A DNA stretch of 64,000 nt, taken from positions 4,598 through 68,597 of the forward strand of contig DASXVX010000094.1 in NCBI GenBank assembly GCA_036504075.1. The letters are read 5' to 3'. Source of the DNA: DASXVX01 sp036504075 (GTDB taxonomy: Bacteria > Bacillota > Sulfobacillia > Symbiobacteriales > Symbiobacteriaceae). This document shows, piece after piece, positions 51,598-59,567 of this stretch. The notes under the pieces are model-generated. The model searched no databases. It had not been told where the DNA came from and saw only the letters and a program-made list of their open reading frames with translations. The position numbers and the translations under genes were made by a program. Each line of letters starts with the position of its first letter. The first letter of the stretch is position 1.

Positions 51598-54177
51598 ATG
51601 GTACCCAGGCTCGGGCGCACCCTCGTAGCGCTCTGTCTGCTGCTGACGCTCTCCGGGGTGGCCGCTGCGCCCGCCCCGGGATCCGCCGGCCCAGCCTCTG
51701 CCGGTGCCGTTCGCTTTGCATCTGAACCGCCGCCCCCGGCCGGACCTTATCCGGGAAACCCCGACAAAGAGGCCATGCGCCACAGCGCCCGGTCCGACGG
51801 CGTTGGCGTCGGCGTCGGACCCCGGTCGCGCCAAGTCCAGTCGGCAGCGGTCCCAGCCGCCGGCTCAGCCCTGCAGGTCGCCAACCAGGCGGCCGCCGCG
51901 GACATCGGTCGGGATGGCCGGTACAACTTCGGCCTGTTCCAGGAGAGCGCCGGCGTCTGGTATAACATCAGCTACGCCTGGCCCGCCGACCCCTGGAGTT
52001 CGTTCGCCACCGTCCGGGTGGATGGTGCCGACGCGATTTACGGCTCGTCGGCCGGCGCTTTCCTGGAAGTGCCCCACAACACCGATGGCCTGACCAACAC
52101 CTCGCTCTGGCGCAAAGGCGACGTCAGCGCCCGCCAGACCATTCAGATCGCCCGGAACCCGGCCACCGGCGTTCCGGACGCCGCCCAAATCCGCTACACC
52201 GTCACCAATACCGGGACCGCCGCTCATGCCGTTGGCCTGCGGGTCATGGTGGACACCATGCTGGATAACAACGACGGCGCCCCGTTCCGGGTGACCGGCC
52301 CCGGTGGCGTGCAAGCCGTGACCACCGAGACGGACTACCTGGGCGCCGCCGTGCCGGACTTCTGGCAGGCGTTCAAGGACCTGAGCATTCCCGACATTTC
52401 CGCCCAGTACACGTTGCGCGGCGACGACGCCACCCCGCCGGACCGGATGGCGATTGCCGCCTGGCCGCGCATTTACCCGACGAACTGGGACTTCACCGTG
52501 AACCCCACCCAGTCGGTCACCAGCGACAGTGCGGTGGGCATGTGGTGGAACCCCTTGACCCTGAACCCCGGCCAGACCCGGACGCTCATCACCTACTACG
52601 GGCGCCCCCGGACCAACAGTTCGCCGACGCTTACCGTCAGTTGCCCGGCCCAGGTGACGTACAGCGATTGGTCGGCGCATCCGATCAACGCCATCGCCTA
52701 CCTGAACAACAATACCGGCGTGACCATGTCCGGCGTCACCATGACGGTCCAGACCGGCATGCCGCTGCTGGACAACGACCCGACGCACAGCCTCGGCACC
52801 GTAGGGCCGGGCGGCACCACCCAGACGGCCTGGCGGCTGCAGCCGGTGAGCGCCGGGCTCTACAATATTCACGTCGAAGCTTACCAGCAGGTCAACGGGG
52901 CGCCGCAACTGATTGCCACGGGCGACTGCCGCACGGAGGCACTGGCGCCGGCGGTGCCCGGCAACATCACGCTGACCGGGGTGGCCGGATATCGTCCGGA
53001 CGGCACGCCGGTGGCGTATCGCTGCGAGCCCATTACCGTTACCGTGACCTACCCCGACCCGCAGCCGGTCGGCGTCACATTCCAGGCGGTCGACGCGGCG
53101 GGCACCAGCTATTCGGTGAGCATGGTTCTGGGCCCGAGCGGCTGGACGGCGACCTTCGCACCCTGCCAGGTTGGGCTTTCCAGCTCACCGATCTTGATTC
53201 AGCTGACGCCGCTTTATCCGGACGGGTCCACCGGGCCGGTGGAATCGTTCAAGGTGGTGCTGATCGACCCCAGCGGTTTCGTCTACAACGCCGCACAGGG
53301 CACCGGCTGGCGGCTGCCGGGCGCCAGCGTGACGCTCCAGTACTTCGACCCGCAGTTGCAGGCGTGGGTCGACATGAGCGACGCGGCCTATCCGAACGCC
53401 ATGAGTCCGGCGGACAACCCAGAATTCACCAACGGCGCCGGCCATTACGGCTGGGACGTGGCCCCGGGCCAGTACCGGGTGCGGGTGAGCCGGGCCGGCT
53501 TCGTCGGCAACACCAGTCCGGCCGTGACCATACCGCCGGCGGTTACGGACCTGAACGTGGGGCTGACGCCCGTGGACGGGACGCCGCCGGTCGTCACATA
53601 CAGCGGCGTCACGCCGGGCGGCAGCTACGCCGGACCGGTTACCATCGACCTGAATGCCACCGATGACCTGTCAGGCGTTCGGTTCATCGCCTACGCCCTG
53701 GACGGCGGGGCCGAGACGACCGTCATGGGCGCCCACGCTGCGGTCACGGTCAGCGGGAGCGGCGGGCACACCCTGGCCTACCGGGGTGTGGACCAGGCGG
53801 GCAACCAGGCCTCGGGCAGCGTTAGCTTCAGCATTGGTTGCATGGCCGCGCCGGTGCTGGCCTGGCTGCCGCCGCTCAGTGCGGCGGCGCCCGCGGACAT
53901 CGCGAATGGCGACGTGCTGCCGATTCGGTTTACCTGGACCAACTGCGGGGCGCCGATTCACGATGAATCGGTGGCGATTCGGGTGCTGGATGCGGCTTCC
54001 GGCCGGTTGATCACGGGGTATACCTACGGGGCCGGCATCACTGTCGACGATGCCACCGGCACGTACCGCCAGGACTTCGATTCCGGCCTGTACGGCCTGA
54101 CCCCCGGCATGCAGTTGCGGGTGCGGGTCTACTTCGGGAACAAGCTGAAAGCGACGTCGCTCGTGAACGTCCACTGA
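51598..54177 (+). CDS. Large secreted multidomain protein, function unknown
   Basis: 859 residues. ATG 51598 follows AAAGGAGGAG. Signal peptide VPRLGRTLVALCLLLTLSGVAAA. Residues about 85-345 look like one globular beta-rich domain (FGLFQESAGVWYNISYAWPA...WNPLTLNPGQTRTLITYYGR) with no family I can name. Residues about 345-450 and 455-560 are Ig-like. Residues about 655-745 resemble the OmpL47-type bacterial Ig repeat: VTIDLNATDDLSGVRFIAY, GSGGHTLAYRGVDQAGNQAS. The last 100 residues resemble a PxKF domain (IRFTWTNCGAPIHDESVAIR). Surface or extracellular; role unknown. Confidence 0.88.
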   Translation: MVPRLGRTLVALCLLLTLSGVAAAPAPGSAGPASAGAVRFASEPPPPAGPYPGNPDKEAMRHSARSDGVGVGVGPRSRQVQSAAVPAAGSALQVANQAAAADIGRDGRYNFGLFQESAGVWYNISYAWPADPWSSFATVRVDGADAIYGSSAGAFLEVPHNTDGLTNTSLWRKGDVSARQTIQIARNPATGVPDAAQIRYTVTNTGTAAHAVGLRVMVDTMLDNNDGAPFRVTGPGGVQAVTTETDYLGAAVPDFWQAFKDLSIPDISAQYTLRGDDATPPDRMAIAAWPRIYPTNWDFTVNPTQSVTSDSAVGMWWNPLTLNPGQTRTLITYYGRPRTNSSPTLTVSCPAQVTYSDWSAHPINAIAYLNNNTGVTMSGVTMTVQTGMPLLDNDPTHSLGTVGPGGTTQTAWRLQPVSAGLYNIHVEAYQQVNGAPQLIATGDCRTEALAPAVPGNITLTGVAGYRPDGTPVAYRCEPITVTVTYPDPQPVGVTFQAVDAAGTSYSVSMVLGPSGWTATFAPCQVGLSSSPILIQLTPLYPDGSTGPVESFKVVLIDPSGFVYNAAQGTGWRLPGASVTLQYFDPQLQAWVDMSDAAYPNAMSPADNPEFTNGAGHYGWDVAPGQYRVRVSRAGFVGNTSPAVTIPPAVTDLNVGLTPVDGTPPVVTYSGVTPGGSYAGPVTIDLNATDDLSGVRFIAYALDGGAETTVMGAHAAVTVSGSGGHTLAYRGVDQAGNQASGSVSFSIGCMAAPVLAWLPPLSAAAPADIANGDVLPIRFTWTNCGAPIHDESVAIRVLDAASGRLITGYTYGAGITVDDATGTYRQDFDSGLYGLTPGMQLRVRVYFGNKLKATSLVNVH

Positions 54178-54187
54178 CGCGTGCAAA

Positions 54188-54216
54188 CAGGGCTGCCTCC
54201 CGGTGGGGCAGCCCTG
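54188..54216 (+). terminator. Hairpin after the large secreted protein
   Basis: CAGGGCTGCC/GGCAGCCCTG perfect 10-bp stem 11 bases after the stop codon; no T-run follows. Confidence 0.5.
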
Positions 54217-54320
54217 CCCGCGGCCTTATGGGTTTTCAGCGGCGATGAATGTCCGGAAGGGGTTGATCTTTCATGCAGCGAAAGTAAGCTGCAGGTCACT
54301 TTTTGCCAGGGGGCGGCATC

Positions 54321-55673
54321 GTGGAAGAACGCAGGCGACTACTTGTCCTCATCGCAGCAACAGCCGGGGCGATTCTGGTCCCCTTGAACACCAGCATGGT
54401 CTCCGTGGCGCTTTCGCCGATTATGAATGCGTTCGGGGTGCCGGTGGCCCGGGTAACCTGGCTGGTGTTGCTTTACCTGGTGGTGATTACGAGTCTCCAG
54501 CCCACCGCCGGCAAGCTCGGCGACCGGTTCGGCCACCGCCGGGTCTTTCTGGCGGGGCTGGTGGCCTTCGGCATCGCATCGGTGGGTGCGGCCCTGGCGC
54601 CCACGTTCTGGCTGCTCACGCTGTGCCGGGTGCTCCAGGGGCTGACTTCGTCCACGCTGGGACCGAACGCCGCCGCACTGATCCGGCTGGCCTACCCGGT
54701 GGAGCGGCAGGGCCACGCCATGGGCCTTTACGTGGGCGCGTTCAGCATGGGCCTGGCCATCGGGCCGGTGCTGGGCGGCCTGCTGGTGGGCTCCGTCGGC
54801 TGGCAGGGCATCTTCTGGGTGAACGTGCCGGGGGTGATTCTCTCCGCCTGGGTCGGCTTCAAGGTGCTGCCGCGCACGGACCAACTGCTGCAGGTGCCGT
54901 TTGACTGGTGGGGCACGGTGCTGTTCGGGGCGCTGGTGTCCGGCGTCGTGCTGACGGCCAACATGTGGAAGCTGGGCGGTCTGCCGCTGCCGCTCTGGGT
55001 CATCGCCCCCGGGCTGGCGGCGCTGGCCGCGGTTTTTTACGTGGTTGAGCAGCGGGCGAACGACCCGCTCATCAAGTTCGGGCTGTTTCGGCTCCCCGGG
55101 TTCGGGGCGTCCAACCTGGCCGTCTTTCTCCTGCACACCATGGTCTACGTGGTGCTGGTGGGCATCCCGCTGTACCTGCAGCAGGGCCGGGGCCTTTCGG
55201 CCGAGGGCGCGGGTCTGCAGATGGCGCTTTTCTCCGGCATGCAGCTGGTGGCACCGCTCTCCGGGCGGTGGTCCGACCATCTGGGCCGGCGGATTCCCGT
55301 GGCCCTGGGCGGGCTGCTCTGGACGGCGGCGTGGCTGGGGTTGCTCTGGATTTCGCCGGGGTCGTCGCTTTTGTGGGTAACGGGATTCCTGGTGGTGGGC
55401 GGGTTCGGCTTCGGTCTGACCAGTGCGCCGGTCCAGGCCGCCTGCCTGGCCTCCCTGCCCCGGGCGGATGTGGGCGTGGGTTCGGGGGTCTGGTACTCGG
55501 CCCGCTACCTCGGGAACGTTGCAGGAGCGCTGCTGACCAGCCTGCTGCTGCCGAAAGACCTGGCGGCGGGCGCACCGGTGCTTTACTGGACGATGGTGGG
55601 GGTAGCCCTGGCCCTTGCCGCCGGCGCCCGCCTGCTGCCGGCCCCGCGGGACCGCATCAGCCTGGACGATTGA
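54321..55673 (+). CDS. MFS drug exporter, DHA2 (EmrB/QacA)-like
   Basis: 450 residues from GTG 54321, seven bases after AGGGGG; a TTG at 54303 is upstream of that site. Motif D1-like LVPLNTSMVSVALSPIMNAF, motif A GKLGDRFGHRRVFLAGL, motif C in the fifth helix as GLAIGPVLGGLLVGSVGWQG. About 12-14 TM helices. Proton-driven efflux; substrate unknown. Confidence 0.92.
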   Translation: MEERRRLLVLIAATAGAILVPLNTSMVSVALSPIMNAFGVPVARVTWLVLLYLVVITSLQPTAGKLGDRFGHRRVFLAGLVAFGIASVGAALAPTFWLLTLCRVLQGLTSSTLGPNAAALIRLAYPVERQGHAMGLYVGAFSMGLAIGPVLGGLLVGSVGWQGIFWVNVPGVILSAWVGFKVLPRTDQLLQVPFDWWGTVLFGALVSGVVLTANMWKLGGLPLPLWVIAPGLAALAAVFYVVEQRANDPLIKFGLFRLPGFGASNLAVFLLHTMVYVVLVGIPLYLQQGRGLSAEGAGLQMALFSGMQLVAPLSGRWSDHLGRRIPVALGGLLWTAAWLGLLWISPGSSLLWVTGFLVVGGFGFGLTSAPVQAACLASLPRADVGVGSGVWYSARYLGNVAGALLTSLLLPKDLAAGAPVLYWTMVGVALALAAGARLLPAPRDRISLDD

Positions 55674-55680
55674 ACCGCAA

Positions 55681-55711
55681 CCGGCCCTTGCACGTGTGGT
55701 GCAAGGGCCGG
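55681..55711 (+). terminator. Hairpin after the MFS gene
   Basis: CCGGCCCTTGCAC/GTGCAAGGGCCGG perfect 13-bp stem just after the stop; no T-run, so efficiency is uncertain. Confidence 0.55.
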
Positions 55712-55831
55712 CGCCGTGTCCGGCCCGTCCACGAGCCAAGATTTTTTTGCGGGAGCGGGTCAAAACCGAACAAATGCCCCGACATTTACGATTTTAGTGT
55801 GGGGTGGCGGAAACATGGGCGGTCGTCCGGG

Positions 55832-56141
55832 GGTCGAGTGCCCATCGATCCGGGGTCGAGTGCCCATCAATCCGGGGGTCGAGTGCCCATCGATCCGGGG
55901 TCGAGTGCCCATCAATCCGGGGTCGAGTGCCCATCAATCCGGGGTCGGGTGCCCATCGATCCGGGGTCGAGTGCCCACCGATCCGGGGGCGAGTGCCCAC
56001 CGATCCGGGGTCGAGTGCCCACCGATCCGGGGTCGAGTGCCCATCAATCCGGGGGTCGAGTGCCCATCAACCCCGGGCAGGGTGCCCAGCGATCCGGGGT
56101 CGAGTGCCCATCGATCCGGGGTCGGGTGCCCAGCGATCCGG
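55832..56141. repeat. 22-bp tandem repeat array (minisatellite), about 14 units
   Basis: Direct head-to-tail copies of a 22-bp unit whose core is GTCGAGTGCCCATCGATCCG. Variation is concentrated at a few sites (CATCGAT/CATCAAT/CACCGAT/CAGCGAT; GTCGAG/GTCGGG). Three positions carry 1-2 extra bases. There are no spacers. Because the unit contains no stop in several frames, long reading frames on both strands cross it; they are by-products of the repeat and not called as genes. Confidence 0.97.
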
Positions 56142-56156
56142 GATGGGTGTCCGGCG

Positions 56157-56946
56157 CTATGCACCGACCGACCACTCCATCGAGACCGCCTCGGCCTGCC
56201 GGAGAACCGTCTCCGTGGCTTCTTCTTGCCTGTCCGGCGGATACTTGTACCGGCGCAGGAGCGTTTTCACCATGACCCGCAGGCGTGCCCGTACGGACTC
56301 CCGCACCGCCCAATCCACCGTCACCGACTTGCGCAGACTTTGGGTGAGTTCGATTGCGATCTTCTTCAGCGTCTCGTCGCCGAGTTCCCGGACGGCCGAT
56401 TCGTTTTCGGCCAGGGCGTCGTAGAAGGCGAGTTCGTCTGGGTGCAGGCCCAGGTCCTCGCCACGTCTTGCGGCTTCCCGGAACTTCTTGGCCATTTCGA
56501 TGAGCTCTTCGATCACCTGGGCCGTCTCAATGGCCCGGTTGCGGTAACGGGTCAGGGACTGCTGCAGCAACTCCGAGAACGCTGACGTACCTCGTCCAGG
56601 AACTCGTCGGACAGCACGCCGATGTTGGGTTTGTTCAGTCCCGCCGCCTCGAAGACATCAACGACTTCGGCCGACACCACCGCTCGGGAAATGATTTGTC
56701 GTAGGGCGTGTTCCTTTTGCTCGTACTTGAGCCTTCGTGGCCGCCAGGACGGCCGGGGATGTTGGGGTTGAGCCGTTCGATGGCACGCCGGTGCCGCCCG
56801 GTCAGGGCGACCCGGCGGTGGGTGTCGCGTTCGGTGCCGGGGGTGCGGGCGTTGGGCGGGGAGATGTCAGGGCCATGGGCGGTGGTCCGAGGGCAGCAAG
56901 CCACTGGAGGGCGCTGTTCCAGGTGAACTTCGTTGAGGATGCTCAT
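56157..56946 (-). pseudogene. hsdR: Type I restriction endonuclease HsdR, internally deleted and frameshifted
   Basis: Both ends of HsdR are present but the middle is gone. N-terminal part from ATG 56946: MSILNEVHLEQ, then in shifted frames LQWLAALG, HGPDISPPNARTPGTERD and RAIERLNPNIPG. After about 56735 the reading jumps to C-terminal sequence: YEQKEHALRQIISRAVVSAE, VVDVFEAAGLNKPNIGVLSD and EFLDEVRQ. A frameshift near 56575 and loss of about 25-30 residues lead to the helical tail, residues SLTRYRNRAIETAQVIEELI to ETVLRQAEAVSMEW (DUF3387-like). The nuclease and helicase motor domains are missing. No hsdM or hsdS is nearby. Confidence 0.85.
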
Positions 56947-57311
56947 GCAAGCAAGCTGAACATCTCCCGTGAAGCCATAGGGACGACAGGTGACGGGGGC
57001 TGGCTGTTGTTCTGAGCGGTCCGCAGGTGCTGAGACCCCAGGTTAGAAGTTGACCGAGGCTGGTGTGCGTCTGCGCAGTCAGTCATATCCTGGCGCCCCG
57101 ATTGCTTGACTCGCGTGGCATCAGACTCCGGTGCGTTACCTACAGAGACGAGACACACCTCGTGGCCTCCCAGGGGGCTCTGATTGCGCCTTCATAATAG
57201 ATACCGCCACGGGCATCCTGGTGGCCTTCCCGTCAGCCAGGCATATACAACCGTCCAAGGTCGCAGTAACATTGGATCTTGCGAAACACCTCTCTTAGGA
57301 GGACTGGGGAG
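56947..57311. other. Gene-free stretch before the DAC-like gene
   Basis: No supported gene, RNA or repeat seen in these 365 bases; only AGGAGG at 57297-57302, the ribosome site of the next gene. Base composition falls from GC-rich toward neutral along the stretch. Confidence 0.4.
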
Positions 57312-58796
57312 ATGCAACTCTGTGAGTGGCTGGAGGATGGCCAGGACGGCGGATCAAGTGCCGATCAACGTGATGAATTCCGTGGGCTATTCGAGGCTAA
57401 GGCACTTGAACTGCTCCACAGGATCAATCCCGTACTCGAGCCCGAAGTCGTTCTACTACAGGTATCCCCGTACGAACCGGACGAAGACGAGAGTTTTCAA
57501 CAAATCACTGTGACGTCCGGTAACACATTCCAATCAAGCGTCCTCATCGAAGGACTGAAAAGCATTCCCCATTCTGGAAATGGCCGACGTACACATGACT
57601 TCTTTGCCGATGTCGAAAATGCCCTGAGGCCACTGCTAAGTAAGGCATGTCCGGGGAAAATGGTATTCCTGTCAGAAACCCTGGACGGCACGCTATATGG
57701 GCATATACTGATTCTGATAATTGGAGGAGCTTTGGCTTCCAAAGTGCGATGGATCAATTATCCTGCCAATAACCCGCTCCCCCCAGATTCACTTTTGGAA
57801 GCTGCGGCCGAGGTCTTCATAACTGAGTGCTCGGCTGAACTCGTCGGTCAGTTTCCTCCGATGTTCAAGGAAATTTTTGGCATCCGTGTCCAGGAACTAC
57901 TGCGGGCCAGTGCCTGCAACCTAATGCGAATAGTTGCGGCCCAAGCGGCCGTTTCTAATGATGATGGTCAAGAGGTTTATGAAGCCTTTGAATCCGTAGC
58001 GGCCGAACTGTATGAAGGTGCACCAGCGCGCGGTTCAATAGTGGTGGCGTCTCCCACAACCTTGGGTGACTCAATACGGGTTCTCTTCGCTGAGCCAATC
58101 ATCATCGAACCTAGGACGTGCCGACATATTCGTAAGCTGCTCGAAACTACAACCGGGTCAATGGCTTTACTGGTCTACTCTACAAAGCGTTCTGTAAATA
58201 AAACTAGAGATCTCAGCATTCACGGATTAGTGGATGCGTCAGAAATCGAGGACGTATTTCGGGTGGACTTTAAGGGACACAGAAGCTGGGAACTGTCCCG
58301 TGGGTCGATTCAACTCATGAGAGTCATGGCTGGCGTCCCATCTGCTCCCCAGTATGAGTCCCGGTTTCGGCAGGAGGCATCAATGCGGTTTGCTGGCCTC
58401 GCAGGCATAGCTGATATAGAGCGGCTATGGAACCTTGTCTCAGCCGCCCCGAGACAAAAACATGGCACCATCGTGATCGTGGCGGCTGACGCTGAAAGCG
58501 AAGCCAAACGTCTCATTTGTACACAGATTGACCCTGATCGAAGCACTTTTGATCAAAGCATGGTCGAGGACATCACCGCTATCGATGGTGCACTTATCTT
58601 TGATCCCAAAGGGCGCTGCCATGCAATGGGAGCAATTTTGAAACAAGGACCCGCTAAGCCTGACCTTTTGGCACGCATGGAAACCAGTCCCTCACGAGGG
58701 TCACGATATAACTCAGCGGTGGAATACGTAAAGTTCGCTCCAAGTCCTCGTTTGGCGGTCGTGGTCTCAGTAGACGGATCGATTGACGTGATATGA
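57312..58796 (+). CDS. DAC (DisA_N-like) nucleotide cyclase-fold protein with altered active site
   Basis: 494 residues from ATG 57312, nine bases after AGGAGG. The last 120 residues follow the diadenylate cyclase pattern: GTIVIVAADAESEAKRL, ITAIDGALIFDPKGRCHAMG (DGA motif at about 425-427), SRGSRYNSA (where active enzymes have G-T-R-H-R-x-A), and LAVVVSVDGSIDVI. The catalytic Asp-Gly-Ala is kept, but RHR has become RYN, so ATP condensation is doubtful. DAC-derived, catalytically dead sensor domains are known from bacterial conflict systems. The first 370 residues match nothing I recognise. Codon use is clearly less GC-biased than the host, a sign of transfer. Confidence 0.75.
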   Translation: MQLCEWLEDGQDGGSSADQRDEFRGLFEAKALELLHRINPVLEPEVVLLQVSPYEPDEDESFQQITVTSGNTFQSSVLIEGLKSIPHSGNGRRTHDFFADVENALRPLLSKACPGKMVFLSETLDGTLYGHILILIIGGALASKVRWINYPANNPLPPDSLLEAAAEVFITECSAELVGQFPPMFKEIFGIRVQELLRASACNLMRIVAAQAAVSNDDGQEVYEAFESVAAELYEGAPARGSIVVASPTTLGDSIRVLFAEPIIIEPRTCRHIRKLLETTTGSMALLVYSTKRSVNKTRDLSIHGLVDASEIEDVFRVDFKGHRSWELSRGSIQLMRVMAGVPSAPQYESRFRQEASMRFAGLAGIADIERLWNLVSAAPRQKHGTIVIVAADAESEAKRLICTQIDPDRSTFDQSMVEDITAIDGALIFDPKGRCHAMGAILKQGPAKPDLLARMETSPSRGSRYNSAVEYVKFAPSPRLAVVVSVDGSIDVI

Positions 58797-58894
58797 CGGC
58801 GTCTCCCACAACATTGGGGGACACACCGAATAGCGGCAGAACAGGCCGGAGGCCAACAGGCGTGTCACCGTGCCGAACCTCAAAGCAGGCTCCG

Positions 58895-59160
58895 CTACCC
58901 CAGCTCACCTGAACACTCCGGTGGTTCCGGCGGGCCGTATAGAATGGTACTGTTGTCAAGGCCAATCGTCCGGGATAGGCCATCGAGGTCAGGAAAGAGA
59001 TGCCGACTGCTGAAGCCAAGGGCACGAAGCTCTCTCGCAAGTCCATCCTTTGCAGAGGAAGGCACAACATATCGAGCCAAGTACTTAGATTCGGTCAAGA
59101 CTTCAGTGATGCTTCTACCCTTGTCTGGAAGAACGACCGTATCATCCTCACCCGGTGCCG
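58895..59160 (-). pseudogene. FRG-domain-like C-terminal fragment
   Basis: The minus-strand reading KYLARYVVPSSAKDGLAREL followed by RALGFSSRHLFPDLDGLSRT matches the C-terminal end of FRG-domain proteins, whose hallmark is '...LRxxGxxxxxLFPDLDGLA'. The frame is open upstream to about 59160 (DDTVVLPDKGRSITEVL), where it collides with the integrase fragment. The N-terminal F-x-R-G part is missing. A TTG at 59098 could start a 67-residue protein, but no ribosome site is evident. FRG proteins occur often in defence and toxin-like loci. Confidence 0.6.
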
Positions 59161-59363
59161 ATCGTCGATGCCTTCCGGCTTGTCGATTGTGGGCCGGCTA
59201 TGTCCCCCCGCAAATCATCCAAAGTGATCGAGTCCACGGGCGCGTCTCCGGTCACCTGCACGAGCAAGCTCATCTGCAGCCTGTACGTGCGCAGTGTATC
59301 CGGGCTGTACCCCTCTGCCCGGCGCTGTTCTATCCAGCAATTGATCGTCTCGGTCGCCAGCAT
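59148..59363 (-). pseudogene. Truncated tyrosine recombinase, N-terminal domain only
   Basis: About 71 residues from ATG 59363 (GGGAGG nine bases upstream). ETINCWIEQRRAEGYSPDTL and RTYRLQMSLLVQVTGD with VDSITLDDLRGDIAG form the SAM-like core-binding domain of XerC/XerD-type integrases. The catalytic domain (R-K-H-R-H-Y) is absent: after the first 55 residues the reading continues into unrelated QSTSRKASTIGTG and stops at the FRG-like fragment. A good start and ribosome site are intact, so the truncated gene may still be translated. Confidence 0.7.
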
Positions 59364-59380
59364 AAACAAGGACCTCCCGA

Positions 59381-59408
59381 TGACAGAATCACAGATTGAT
59401 TCTTGTCA
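59381..59408. promoter_or_regulatory. Inverted repeat upstream of the integrase fragment
   Basis: TGACAGAATCA and TGATTCTTGTCA are near-perfect arms (one bulged base) separated by 5 bp, 18 bp upstream of the recombinase start. Could be an operator or recombination site. The rest of 59409-59567 shows no gene. Confidence 0.4.
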
Positions 59409-59567
59409 GGAGAGGCCCAAGTGAACCGCACACAGCGGCCTGTAACCGATGCAGACAGCAGGCTTGTCACCCTCTCAAGGTAGTCCTCGGTTCTGTCCGG
59501 CAGTTTGAGCCATAGGCTTTCGGCTCATTCAATCGGCCCGACGACTTGGGACACATGGTCATCTCAG

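Noticed and set aside
55832..56141. CRISPR array
   Set aside because: The 22-bp units are directly adjacent with no unique spacers, and no cas genes are present.
55268..56585. Long proteins crossing the 22-bp repeats (up to 335 residues, several frames)
   Set aside because: The unit lacks stops in several frames, so openness is expected. No ribosome site or conserved domain supports any of them, and they overlap the MFS gene or the hsdR remnant.
58797..58830. Short copy of 58047-58072 just after the DAC-like gene (GGCGTCTCCCACAAC...)
   Set aside because: About 20-25 bp of similarity with mismatches; too short to claim a duplication event or a site.
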